Part shown: positions 1 through 12,070 of the stretch, in pieces
Numbering within the stretch: position 1 is the first letter of the stretch
How the letters are laid out: the number at the start of each line of letters is the position of its first letter
Source: Hypomesus transpacificus
Lineage: Eukaryota > Chordata > Actinopteri > Osmeriformes > Osmeridae
Length of the DNA: 64,000 nt
Direction: 5' to 3'
NCBI RefSeq assembly: GCF_021917145.1
Contig: NC_061074.1
Span: 2,231,487 to 2,295,486, forward strand
The notes under the pieces: model-generated
Databases searched by the model: none
What the model was told of the DNA's origin: nothing
The model's input: the letters and a program-made list of their open reading frames with translations, nothing else
Program-made: the position numbers and the translations under genes

Positions 1-40
1 TGCTGTGCCATTAGTCTTTCTCCTCATTCCCTTCCTGCAG

Positions 41-1723
41 AAAGGGGCACTTGGTTTCAAGGGAATTTCTTGGATTGAAAGTGGCTCAAAAACTCACCAA
101 CAAATCACAGTTGAAGCAATCTTGGAGACCACTGTACAGGTCTGCAGAGATGTGGCCATCGCTGAGGGACGAGACATTTCATCAGCGGTAAGTCACCAAG
201 GATTAAAAAAAATACAATTTTGGAGTGTACGTAAATGTGTCTGTGTTTATGTGTCTGTGTAGCCCAGACCCTTGACTACTGAGGGTGTTGCTCTAGCCTG
301 CCAGTCCTCAGGGTCTGAGAGTTTCTCCAGAGCCCAAGGAGACTTAAAATGGAGCAACACATTAGTGGACTCCCAGAGGCTGCATAGTCCCAGTTATCAC
401 TTTGACAGTGAGACGTTCGAGGAGGGACGTAAACTCATAACTGATGGTATGTCAGTGGTCAAAAAGAATATAATCCAAGGAAATTTACAGGCAGCAAGAG
501 AGAAACTGGGAGAAATCTCACACACATTGCAGTTAATGACATTATAATTGACTGTAATACTTACAATTTAAGATAACTTAAACATTTTACATTTATTCAT
601 TTATCAGATAGTTTTAGCGATATAAATAATTATTTGTCTATATTAATAGAAATGACTTAATCTGGAAGTTGGAATTTTGTGGCATTTCAATGAATAACGT
701 ATGAATCTTTCATCATTTACCCTAAAGGATTTCTACAGCCACAGTAATTGGATTGAATTAGGAAATCAACTTCCCCATCCCAGTCTTATCAGATCTGACA
801 TTTCCATTGGCCCAGTTGCAGGTATATGTACATACCCTGCCAAAAGTACAATATGTGATCAAGAGCAATACCATTGCCATCATTTCAATGTAATATAATT
901 ATTTTATTCATTAATTGTTTTCTCCACCAGATAGCAGCACACCCACCTGTAGGAGCTGTGTTGAGGATGACTGTCGGAACAACATTCTGGACAACATTAT
1001 TAGAGACAAGATACTAACCTCAGGATATTTCAACATTTTTTCATTTAAACCCAAAGGTAAATCGCCATCTGCATTTGTAAGAAACTCTAGGGGATTTAAT
1101 ATTAGCCAAACAACCAAAATTAATTCCCCTATGTTTGAAGGAAGAGGGGAAACTGAAAAGTGTATTTACCATTATGCCAATTCTAATGGAATTGCAATTA
1201 TTTGATTTCAAATCATAGCATAGAGTGGTCAAAAGTGAGGTTAAATCAAATATATATTTAATAACATTGCAAATGAATGAATGAAATCAATTACGAGGCA
1301 AACAAAATGAAGACTTTAAATCTTACCTACTCTACCATGATTATTAAATCAGAGAGAGAGAAAAAGCTGATCAGAAAGCTTTTCTCTTTTTTTCCCCTTT
1401 TCTCTCATGATCTGCACTTTTTGATAGGGAAGTGCAGCCATGGAGACTTATTGGACACAGCCAGTTTAATTGAGCCAACGGGAGGCATTAACAAGGACGA
1501 CCTTGACGCTAAGCACGGGTTTTTACACCTGACTGCTGCGAACGTGGCGATGGCCGCCACCAGAGAACTCCTGGAGGACATCCGAGGTGCTGCTGGAGAC
1601 AGAAACTTCCTGTGGTACAAGACCGAGAACACATGACAATGGTGTGTTACACAGCTGTAGCATGGATTTCTGTACACTCTTGTAATCTCTCTCTCTTTCT
1701 CTTTCTCTTTTTCTCTTTCTCTT

Positions 1724-1807
<84 letters not shown>

Positions 1808-4800
1808 CCTCTCTCAGGATGATTGGGATCTCCAATGGAACCAAGGCTCTATGTTTAGTGATCGACACCACAGGCAGCATGTCTGATGACATTGCTGAGG
1901 TGAAGAGGGTGTCTTCCTTCATTGTTGACAGCAGGAGAGGAACAAAAGCTGAGCCCTCACTCTACATCCTGGTCCCCTTCAACGATCCAGGTGAGACATT
2001 CTCATTGGTCGAAGATCAGTAGATTATTTAAGTGTGCCATTTCTTGTAATCATGGTTTCTCTGTTTCTAATCCAGAATTTGGGCCACTAACGAGGACAAC
2101 AGATCCAGACTACTTCAAGACCCAGATAAACAGTCTTACTGCTTCAGGTGGTGACGATATTCCTGAGTTGAGTCTGTCAGGACTCCAGGTGAGCCTACAC
2201 CAACAATTAAAACACTAGTCACATGTGACAAAAAGGCTTGACCAGGTCCACACTTACAGCACCCAGTGTCCCTTGTGTTTTGCAGCTGGCGCTAACAGCT
2301 GCTCCTCCATCCTCGGATATCTTCCTCTTCACTGATGCCCCGGCCAAAGATACGCACCTAAGAGGCACGGTGACTGCACTGATAGAGCGCAGCAAGTCAG
2401 TGGTGAGTAGCTATTCTTTCTTGAGAGGAAAGCAACAACTCATACAGCATATCCCCAACACCAAACTTGAGGCCCAGAGACAGTGTACTGATGTCTGTAC
2501 TGTCATTAATACAGTATACTATGGTCACAAACACTCCCACCGGTGTATCTGACAATACATATGTCATACTAAATATAACAGGGAAAAATTGAGGTAATTT
2601 TTAACTGGAATTTTCTTTGTCAATCTTAACCCTACATGTACCTTTTGATGTCATTCATTTGATGTGTCTAATTTTAGGTGAATTTCATGTTGACTGGGGG
2701 CCTTGCGTCCAGAAGGAGAAGAAGAAGCATTGGAAGTATTGACACCCAGCTGTACAGGGACTTGGCCCAAGCCTCCGGGGGACAGGCCATCCAGGTCACA
2801 AAGACCCAGCTGCCCCAGGCGACCAGCCTGATCTTGCAGTCCACCAGCCCCAACCTGGTACTGTACCACTGAGATGAGAAACTATTCCGTAGTAACTGAC
2901 TCAGACTTGATTACTCTGTGTTGGTAGCTTATCTGTATTTTACTGTGCGCATCCACGCCCCTTTTATTAAATTTATATGCAGTTCTATGGCCAAAAATTT
3001 TAAAAATACTAAATATCTATAGGCGTGTGAAGCCCTCTGTGACATCGCTTGTAAAAAGGGCTATACAAATAACATTTGATTTGATTTATTTCTTTCTCGT
3101 GCTTCTTTCATTGTCTTTTGTTCTCTCTTTCTCAGGTGACTCTTCTGCAGGCTGTAAGGAGCCCTGGAAAACCAGATAACTTCTCCTTTGTTGTGGACGT
3201 GTCTGTGACCAATGTGACCGTCTACATTGTTGGGTCCGCCCCCTCATTTACTCTTATTAATCCTGCAGGTGACAACAGTCTTTACAATATGTATTTTTCT
3301 TGGTATGACATATATAACTATTGTTTAAACTGCTAATATTACTAATGATGTATTAGTATTTGTATTCTGTGACTTGTACAGTGATGAAACCAGAGCCCAT
3401 TATGTCTGTTTCAAACAACCTTTCAAAACAAGTATATTGTTTTATTTATCCACAGGTGTGTCACAGAGTAACCTTGACATCAATGACCTGCTGGCATCAG
3501 TCTAAAGTGTGGGGACATTTCAAACATTGCTGCTGAATAAAAAAGTGGGGCTCTGGGAAATCAGAGTTGACTCAGCGAGGCCCTACACTCTAAAGGTTGT
3601 AGGTGAGAATGAATACATATTGGGAGAGGGTTAAATAATCCTTCCATGCCCTTGTTAAATCTATTCTAATATAATGTAACTGTTTTACTTTTGCTCATTA
3701 ATGATAATACCGGTAAGTGACATTCATTAACATTGTTATCTTATTAATCACCTGTGTCAAAAGTGTAATTTGTTTTAATGATGTATGCAGAGTCCAAAAT
3801 GTACTTTGTACATAAATAATCAGACATATTTTTTACCAGCCCCCAAAAATATATATTGGTTTTGACTAGCTATTGTAATTTGCTTTTGGTAGTAATTATC
3901 ATGTCATCTTGGTCGCATATGCGATTCTCAATCAATATTATAGTCATGTACAGTGATAATGGTTATTATGGTAATTTACCATTAAACTACCATAACTTAA
4001 TGGTTTTAGCTACTATAAGCGTACATCACAAAAAAATACTGTATGATGACTGACGTGATTAACGTTAGGTATGCGCACAACACATGCAGCTAGGCATACC
4101 CAATCAGATTAAAGTGACAGCAGAACCAGCAGCTTTCTCTAGCGTATGTAGGAAATTATATTTTTTTACCCCCCAGTGTGGTGTGTAGTGACTGTAATTT
4201 ACCCACCGAAAAGAAAATGTATGCATTTTTACTATATTATTCTACTTCCAGGTCAGAGCACTCTCAATTTTCTGTTTGAACTTGTGGAGGTTGCCCAAGG
4301 CTCAAGTCTGGCAATTTTAAACACCCGTCCAGCATCTGGTGAGAGAGGAAGATTCTATGTGCCATTGCAGATGCGTTCATATCAACACAGATTGGGCTGA
4401 TATTGGCTTTCTCTCAGTTCCTCATCATTCTTGTTTAATCTGCTACCAGGCAGCAACGCCACCCTGGTGGTCACGGTAACAGGCAGCGACTCTGCGGAAG
4501 TGACGGAGGTGGCATTGGTAGAGTCCTCGGGGACGCAGGAGATCAAAGGCAGCGTGCAGCCAATAGGGGGCGAAGATTTCCTGGTGACGATGGGTAAACT
4601 ACCCGCCGGCGACTTTTTAGTGCGTTTTAGTGGAATAGACAGCAGCAGCAGAACCCGGGCTGCACCAATCAGCTTCCAGAGACAGTCCTCCACTCGTGTC
4701 CGGACCTCCAGTTTCTCGGTTACGGTAAACCCTCGGGTCATTCAGATATCACTTTATCACAGCTCTTCCACCAGCTTTCTATCCAGAGACACCTATCCTG

Positions 4801-6035
4801 GATTATCTACATTATATAGTATAATCTCACCTCATTATTATTTAATGTAATTTGCTGTCTGACCACAGTGTGGATGACTGTCTATGCTGTGTCCCTCGTC
4901 ATCAGGCTGTATTTGACGGTGTCTTTGAGCCAGGATCGTCCCCTGTAGTCCCATTCACAGTGTCAACCAATGGCACGGGAGGAGAATTTGTTATCCAAGC
5001 CACCAACAACCAGGGGTTCAGATCCTCCTTTCCGTCCAGCCTGTTTGTGGAGACTGGGGGGAGCGCTAACGGAACTGTCACCCTCACAGTGCCCGCCGAC
5101 ACGCCCTCCGGCAGTGACGTCACCCTGACCATTGAAGCTCAGGCCCCAGGGACGGTTGAAACCAATTATGCTGTGCTGCGCCTCTCTATCACACGCCAGG
5201 TAACACACCAAAGACACAGGAAAACCGTTTTTTCTCCAAAAAATCCTCTCACAAGTAGGGCAGTGTGGGTCAGATAGCTTGTTTGTAGAATACCATTTAA
5301 ACCAGTCTTGACTACACGTCACTTCAAACAGCTCCTCCTGTTCTTGTCTTTTCTTCCTCTAAGGCAACAGACGTGACTCGCCCTGTTTGCCAGATCGTCA
5401 GCGTAACGGCCAACTGTTCCGCCAACTGCAGCCTGTCCACATGGCAGCTCTCTGCCAACCTCTCAGACGGTAATGGGACGGGCATCCAGCGGATCAGCCT
5501 GCGCCAGGGTGACGGCACCCTCAACACCACTAGGGTGTTGGACCCTGAGGGTGAAAACGTGACCCTGGCACTCTACAGTGCCTCCTGCTGCTCTCCAGAT
5601 GTAGAGCTGGTGGCTGTGGATGGTGAGGGGAATGTGGGCACGTGTTTCCGGTCCATCAGGGTGGCGACGACAACGGCACCTAACACCACTGTCTTTACCT
5701 CTCTGCCTATGACCAATGCTACAACGGTGGCTACCACCAGCCAGGCACCTAACACTACTGTCTTTACCTCTCTGCCTATGGCCAATGCTACAACGGTGGC
5801 TACCACCATCCAGGCACCTAACACCACTGTCTTTACCTCTCTGCCTATGACCAATGCTACAATGGTGGCTACCACCAGCCAGGCACCTAACACCACTGTC
5901 TTTACCTCTCTGCCTATGACCAATGCTACAACGGTTCCTGTAAGCAATCCCACCAGCAGTGGGAATACTTTAGATGTGTTTGCTTCCATCTATCTCACTG
6001 CTGTTCCTCTTGTAATCCTTAAACTTGGCATTTAG
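41..6035 (+). CDS. vwa7-like: VWA7-like von Willebrand factor A domain protein (5' partial, with in-frame stop)
   Basis: Fifteen exons are visible: 41-187, 263-531/532, 728-821, 931-1056, 1428-1614, 1818-1990, 2076-2188, 2286-2402, 2678-2857, 3136-3268, 3456-3602, 4252-4338, 4450-4724, 4906-5199 and 5364-6035. Exons 1-5 resemble the N-terminal region of VWA7 (a DFYSHSNW motif, then a cysteine pair CRSC). Exon 6 opens the VWA domain with a MIDAS-type motif DTTGSMSDD, followed by FLFTDAP in exon 8. Later exons look like Ig/adhesion-type beta domains with many N-glycosylation sequons. The last exon has a Thr/Asn-rich repeat stalk and ends in a hydrophobic tail, suggesting an extracellular, perhaps GPI-anchored protein. 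The true start is left of the window. Exon 11 has an in-frame TAA at 3503-3505, and the exon 2/3 junction lacks GT-AG. It may therefore be a decaying paralogue, a null allele or a sequencing error. Confidence 0.8.
1687..1817. repeat. (CT)n microsatellite before VWA7-like exon 6
   Basis: Almost pure CT dinucleotide run with a few TTT and CCC interruptions. It directly abuts the acceptor of exon 6 and so doubles as an unusually long polypyrimidine tract. Confidence 0.95.
3020..3092 (+). repeat. LINE 3' tail fragment in VWA7-like intron
   Basis: The sequence around GGGCTATACAAATAACATTT followed by a TTGATTTGATT-type tail is the familiar 3' end of fish L2/CR1-like LINEs. Only the tail is present, so this is a severely 5'-truncated insertion in the intron before exon 10. 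Confidence 0.6.
5676..5936 (+). repeat. 69-bp coding tandem repeat (four units of 23 residues)
   Basis: Near-identical 69-bp units start at 5676, 5745, 5814 and 5883 (the last is truncated). Each encodes a unit beginning APNTTVFTSLPM and containing two N-x-T sequons plus many Thr residues. This is a mucin-like stalk just before the hydrophobic C-terminus of the VWA7-like protein. Unit number is likely polymorphic. Confidence 0.95.
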
Positions 6036-6429
6036 CTATTTGGTGGATTACAATGTGATATTGCGAGTATCACAACAGTATGTGTGTATGTAGAAGTTAT
6101 GATTACTATTGAGTAATTATTCTATATAAGATTCTATATTCGAGTATTCTTTATTATTATTAGATCAAGGAGCCAAATATTATCATTATTTGGTATCCAT
6201 CCAATCATCATCTTCTGTTTATCCGGGGTCGGTGTGTGTAATTTAAATACATGAAAATATCTATTTCTGAAAAAAAAATCAGAATTCCTGTTTAAATGAT
6301 AGACTAGGCCTATAAAAGTGGCCTAGTTAATGAAAAAGAAGTCAGATAAAGATGTTGAAAAAAGTGCATTTATAAGAACTCAATTCACATTTTTGCTGCT
6401 TTCTGTTATTTTGTGGCCTAGATTAACAT

Positions 6430-6632
6430 TTAAAATTTTAACATTTAGTCATTTAGCGGACGCTTTTATCCAGAGTGACTTACAGTAAGTACAGAGACAT
6501 TCCCCCCGAGGCAAGTAGGGTGAAGTGCCTTGCCCAAGGACACAGCGTCATTTAGCACGGCGGGGAATCAATCCAGCAACTTTCTGATTACTAGCCCAAC
6601 TCCCTCACCACTCAGCCATCTGACTTCCGCCA
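6430..6632 (+). repeat. Dispersed fish repeat (copy 1)
   Basis: Starts with an ACATTTAGTCATTTAGCGG-type end and contains CCCCCGAGGCAAGTAGGGTG and GCCTTGCCCAAGGACACA. The same sequence recurs at 22,441-22,620. The remaining bases of 6,036-7,475 are AT-rich and show no gene that I can support. Confidence 0.75.
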
Positions 6633-7475
6633 GGTTAAAAGGCAAATGTTATTTGACAATAATGAATTATTCATTTTAGCATCCCCTGTGTGCCAGTGTA
6701 GGTCAGTTAGCTGTCGCCTACTGATTACTAGCCTAGTTCAACCCTAGTGTAAAAAATGTTTGTTCGGTTGTGCCTGCCTTTTTTCAATATTATCGCTAAC
6801 TAGTTTATTTTGAGCAACATCCTAAAATCGACAAAAGTCAAAAGCTACTCCTGTAGCACACAGAAAATATAGCTCTAGTGCTAATGTGACAGACACAAAA
6901 TTAATTATTAGTGGGCTTATTTGTCTACAATCACCAATTGACAGTTTTTTGCTTGTACAAAAGGTGACAAAATGTGATTTTCTCGCCCTATAGAGAATGA
7001 TTGGAGGAAGTATGGTTTGAACATGGGGGAGAGGCAGTTGTCTGCCTCTCCGAGAGAGGCGTTAAACCTCAGGAATCCCAAATCCACAATATCCTTTTCT
7101 AATTATGAATATGTAATTTAGGTTGTGGGCTAAAAAATTATCATGTGTGAAGCAATAATATTAACTTCTTTTAATCACTTTTCTTACAAAATTGTTCATA
7201 CCTTTATGATGCTGGTGATGATCATTATACATTCTTACTTGCCATAGGGCCTACTGTTCAGAAAATGTTTGGGTTCGGGTTGAAGCTCACATTTTCTATG
7301 GCAAGCCGATAGAACAGTGCCCCCTTCCTGGTCAGTTTTCTAGGTCAACAATTTTGGTGAACATTCGGACATCTTGAATCCAAGGCTATTTTACTAATGA
7401 AATACTGTCTAGCTAACTAAGGAAAAGACAATATTTAAAGTGGATGGTTTATTGCAGTAGGTAGGCAGGAAGGTA

Positions 7476-10400
7476 TTAGCTATCCGCTGAAAAGTGGATG
7501 TCCCTGTCTGAGCTAGCAAAATGGTGAACGCCAAGCCGTTGCTTCATAATGAGTGCTTCGACACGTTGCTTAAGATGGAGAATCTCTTCTTTGAGAGATT
7601 CGTTTTCTTGGAGTGCATGAACAGCGGGATCCAGAACCGAAGCGTAGTCGTGGTCTGCCAGTAATTCATCCATCTTCTTACCCTGTGGTGGGTCTTCTCC
7701 CACGCCTCGATCTATCCTCTCCCACACACCCAGTCTGAGGTGAAACAGTATTATGAACAAATGAAAGTGATAGCAGAAAATGAATGTACATTAGAGTGAA
7801 CCAATTAGATCATATACGCTTTGGGTGTTTTTACTCTGACTCATCTGATTCTTCGCCCAGTCCATCCTCTCCACAGGTGGCAGTGGTAACATGACTGAAA
7901 AAAAAAACTGTCGCATTAATTCGATTCAGTAGTAGGCTATTTAGTTAAATCGATGGTTTGTTTGTTTGTTTAATTTGGATACCCATTAGCTCCAACATAA
8001 GCTGAAAGCTATTCTTCCTGGGGTCCTACAATCTATCATGTGACAACACAATTTACGACATCACATTTCACACCATACACATTATTCAGATTACAAATCA
8101 TATTTACAATTAACACAATTAATCACACACACAAAAAGAAAAAATCTAAAAATAAATAATATTGAGAAAGTTGACAAGATACCGCTACCCCAAATAGATT
8201 TTTAAATGTTATATTAAATATATTTTTAAATGAGATATAACAAAAGCCCTATGACTGAATATTTCTTAACTGATCTTAATTATTGCAATGTCTTTGAAGG
8301 TAATAGTTCTTCAGTAATTTTTTAAAACCATACTCTGGGTGTTTTGTTGTTTGATGGTAGTTGGAAGAGAGTTCCATTCACACATTGCTCTATACCTGAC
8401 TGAACGTTGAATTGATTTGGTTTTCACTTTAGGTGACATAAAACTACCTCCTACTGCATGCTTTGTTGGATAATGATGTATATCATTGCTAAACGATAAT
8501 TTTGAATATACAGTAAAAGGTGTTTTGTTTGTTATAACATTGTAAAAAAATGTTTATATTAGTGAATACAAAAATCAGTTTTTAACTGTAAACCATGAGA
8601 GGCTTTCATGCATTTTATCCACATTTTATCTAAACCCACATGAGAGAGCCACATGTGCCACTTTATTCTGTATTACTTGTAGTTTTCTTATATTAAGTGT
8701 TGAGGTGCTGGACCAAACAACAGAACAATAATCAAGGTGTGAAAAAAACTAAGCATGAATTACTTGTTTGACAGTCTGTGATGTAAAGTGTTTAGCACAC
8801 CTTTTAATAACAGACAAAGTGTTGCCCATTTTAGTTACCAGTTTTTGAACATGTCTATCCCAACACAATCTATGATCAATCGTCACTCCCAAACGTTTAG
8901 CCTCTTCTTTTTGCTCTACAGAATTTTTCTCTATGCTGAGTTCAAGTTTTGGTTTGGAACATAAAGAAAAAGGAGTTCCAACCACTAAACAAGTAGTTTT
9001 AGAGATATTGAGAATCAATTTGTTACTCCTTATCCAGTCCACCACAAACTGTAGCTCTTTTTGTAGGTTTGTATTTAAATCACCAATATCAGTTCCTGCT
9101 AAATATATAGTGGAATCATCAGCAAACATTGAAATGCTTGCTTTATCTAAAAACAATGGAAGATCATTGGTAAAGATTGAGTAGAGGAGCGGCCCAAGAC
9201 AACTTCCTTGAGGCACGCCATGTTCTACAACCCTTACCTCTGAAAAACTTCCATTAAAGTAAACTAATTGTCTTCTCTCTGTCAAATAACTTTCCATCCA
9301 TAATAATGCGGTTCCTGAAAAACCATAATATTTCAATTTTTTTTTTACAGTAAATCATGATCAATGATATCAAATTCTGCAGTCAAATCCAGATTTACAA
9401 CACCTATTATTTTCCTTTCCTCCATATCCTTGAACCAGTCATTTACCATCTGAGTCAAGGCAGTGGCTGTTGAGTGTTTTCCTCTATATGCATGCTGAAA
9501 ATGTGTAATTAAATCGTTGTTAAAAAAATAAGACTGAATCTGTTCATAAACAATTCTTTCCATTATTTTACTGAGAATTGGTAATAAACTTATTGGTCTA
9601 CTTTTTGAGCCAGAGAAAGACATTTTCTTATTTTTAGATATTGGCGCCACATTACATATTTTCCATGCTTGCAAACATATATTTTCCATAAAACACATAT
9701 TAATTATATGAGCAATAGTAGGAGCAATGATTGAAACTATTGGTTTAAGCAACTTATATTCAAGATAGTCAACATCAGGCGGTTTGTTTTTACAATTCAT
9801 CAGAAGTAATTCCACTTTGGAATCACTGACACATTTAAAACCAAATGTTTTACCTTCCATCATCTTAATTATCAATGTAGTTGATACATCTATTTTATAT
9901 GACTGTGTTATATTTTAAAGATTATTTATTTTATTTATGAAATAGTCGTTGAGATGATTCGCTATATCACTTGGATTAGTAAAAAATTCACCTTCACTTT
10001 CTAAATAACCTGAAGTTGATTTATTATTTCCTCTTACTATATTATTCAATGTATTCCATAATTGTTTACTATCATGTTTTGTTTCTGTAATTTTCTTACA
10101 GTAATACAATTGCCCTCCGTCCGTCTCTCTGTCACTCATGCGTCTTTCTCACATATGCACAGTCACAACGTCAGCACACGTTAGCAACAATGCATACATA
10201 CGGCGTTCTAGTAAGACCGAAAGCTATATCAGCGAGCTTTCAGCATTAGTGTCGTAGCTAAAAGTCGAGGAAAGTTGAGGCTACTTTTCGCTAGGTACCT
10301 TACTCGAAGGTTCCCCTTCGTTCTTTTTGTGAGAAGTCTCAGGAGCTAGCTACTTACCCGGCGTCCTGGAGCCGACCAATTAAATAGTTGTTTAGCACTA

Positions 10401-11298
10401 GCGTGGCTATATGCATAATGGAGAAATTATATCTGACAACCCCTACCCCCCTCCCCGCCACAACTAGATTTCTAATCTGTGGGAAACACTGCATGATTTT
10501 CTACTATTGTCATTAAAGTTCTAACAAAGAACTGAAATGCTTTTCTCTGGATCCTTAGGTACCTCTGACCAATTTGCATTTCTAATATCATCTAACAGGT
10601 CCTACTGACTGTTGGACTGAAATGAATACCTTGCCGTTCTAACAATCGTGCGCCTGCCATGCTTGATTGAGGACCATGTGAAGAGAGTTGGTACAACACC
10701 CTCCCTCAGTTTCCTGATGCCACATAGCGTCTTAGTAAAGGACTCTTCAGGAAAGTGATCGGAACACACTCTGGTGTTGTCTGCGATCTGTAAAAACAAT
10801 GATCATAACAACTAGTATCAAAACAAATCAGTAATTGATACATATCTAGCCAGCCCGACTTGCATTTGGCTGGTATCTTCGTGTCCTGCTTGCTAGCTAG
10901 CGTAGCTAACATTAGTTAGCTGACTTGTCACTGATGTTAACGAAGTTAAAAATATCTATTGTTTACTTTAGTGTTAATGTTGACTAGTTTTGCTTGAGTA
11001 ACATTATGCTCTTATAATAAAAATATATTTACACCAATCATTCACGATGTTACGTTAACTAGCTCTAACTACTACTTGCTAACTTTTGGTAGCTAATGCA
11101 CCGGTTGCTAGCTACTGTGACGTTAGCTGTTAACAGTAGCCTTTGTCTAACCTTAAAATGCGGACCAATATCTCTCCTTATTTTAATAACCCATTCTCGA
11201 CGAATTGCAGAATTGACAGGGAAGCGGTGAAATGTTTTCCGTTTGCCAGATTCCTTCTTTTTGTTGGACTTGCACTCGGGGACGCAGCAGTAGGACAT
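7476..11298 (-). pseudogene. THAP-domain/DDE-type transposase remnant or truncated THAP gene
   Basis: Exon A (about 11,152-11,298) and exon B (about 10,625-10,787) join in frame to give a complete THAP zinc finger. Exon A carries CCVPEC and FHRFP; exon B carries VCSDHF and the VVPTLF box. Downstream, 7,840-7,900 has an acidic stretch ending GEESDESE. Bases 7,476-7,735 encode a coiled coil (ALQENESLKEEILHLKQRVE), then FASSDRD, and stop at 7,476. In fish THAP transposases of the ISL2EU/DDE_Tnp_4 type, a helix-turn-helix and DDE domain would follow that point. Here they are missing. A LINE occupies the intron. It could be a dead transposon or a host gene that kept only DNA-binding and coiled-coil parts. 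Exon B/C joining is inferred. Confidence 0.6.
7955..10139 (-). mobile_element. Jockey-superfamily non-LTR retrotransposon, 5'-truncated and frameshifted
   Basis: Three minus-strand reading-frame blocks (10,139-9,915; 9,875-9,345; 9,336-8,749) carry reverse transcriptase motifs in order: RPISLLPILSK, a finger segment HAYRGKHSTATAL, VPQGSCLGPLLYSIFTNDLP and the catalytic FADD box. The blocks are separated by frameshifts, one at a T-rich run near 9,340. In RT motif A the usual D-S-A-F is changed to T-A-E-F (near 9,375), so the enzyme is dead. The 3' untranslated part runs to about 7,955 and includes the fish LINE-like segment GGATACCCATTAGC and CTTCCTGGGGTCC. Clade (Rex1, L2 or CR1) is not certain. 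Confidence 0.8.
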
Positions 11299-11689
11299 CA
11301 CTCTGTTTTGTTGTCCAATCGAGCCTCCTTTTCGTTGAGCTCGATATCAAAATGGCGACGCATGTGAAGCTGAAGGGCGGAGTCAGACGTTCTTAACATT
11401 TTAGGACCTAGTCAGAGCCTGTTTAAATAACAAGTCACAGGTGATGTTGTGCTGAAAAAAAGATACCAAACATTGGAATGGTAAACATTTCTTCATGTAT
11501 TATATCAAGGGCAAATCAAAGGCCTACTCAAAAACGTCCGTGTGAATAGGTGTGTTCGACTTCATGCAGCACCGGCGGCGCAGAGAGCCGTCTGGCTCGA
11601 AGTTGAGAATGCCATTGGCTATGGCGAGCGGATATGGCGAGCGGAAAGGGACATTCCTAGGCTTACCAGGAGAAGGAGCAATCTAACCA

Positions 11690-12070
11690 TACGTCGCCGC
11701 CAGACCGTGTGGATTTTTTGAATGGAAGTGAATGGGACTGCAAACGAGAGACTGGCGGCGACGTGGCGGCGACGGCATGTAAGGGACGTCTACCGGCGGC
11801 GACGTCGCGGCGACGCATGTTCGAAAGTATACAAAATTCTTACGCCTACTAAGTACGTCTGAGATAAGTACGTCGTCACTAAGCCGTCGTCGCCAAACAA
11901 CACACCTACTAAGTAGCTACGTCGCCGCCGTCACTGACTTTTTTTTTCAAACCTTATTGAGTGAAATAAAGTCGCAAAATTCGCCAAACAACACACCTAC
12001 TAAGTAGCTACGTTGCCGCCGTCACTGACTTGTTTTTTCAAACCTTAATGAGTGAAATAAACTCGCAAGG
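11690..12070. repeat. GC-rich subterminal motif cluster, left end of foldback element
   Basis: Many copies of GGCGGCGACG or its complement CGTCGCCGCC lie in otherwise AT-rich DNA. They are followed by a tandem pair (11,892 and 11,980) containing CAACACACCTACTAAGTAGC. The mirror cluster is at 17,505-17,775 with only one such unit. Such subterminal arrays are typical transposase-binding regions; that role here is inferred. Confidence 0.7.
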
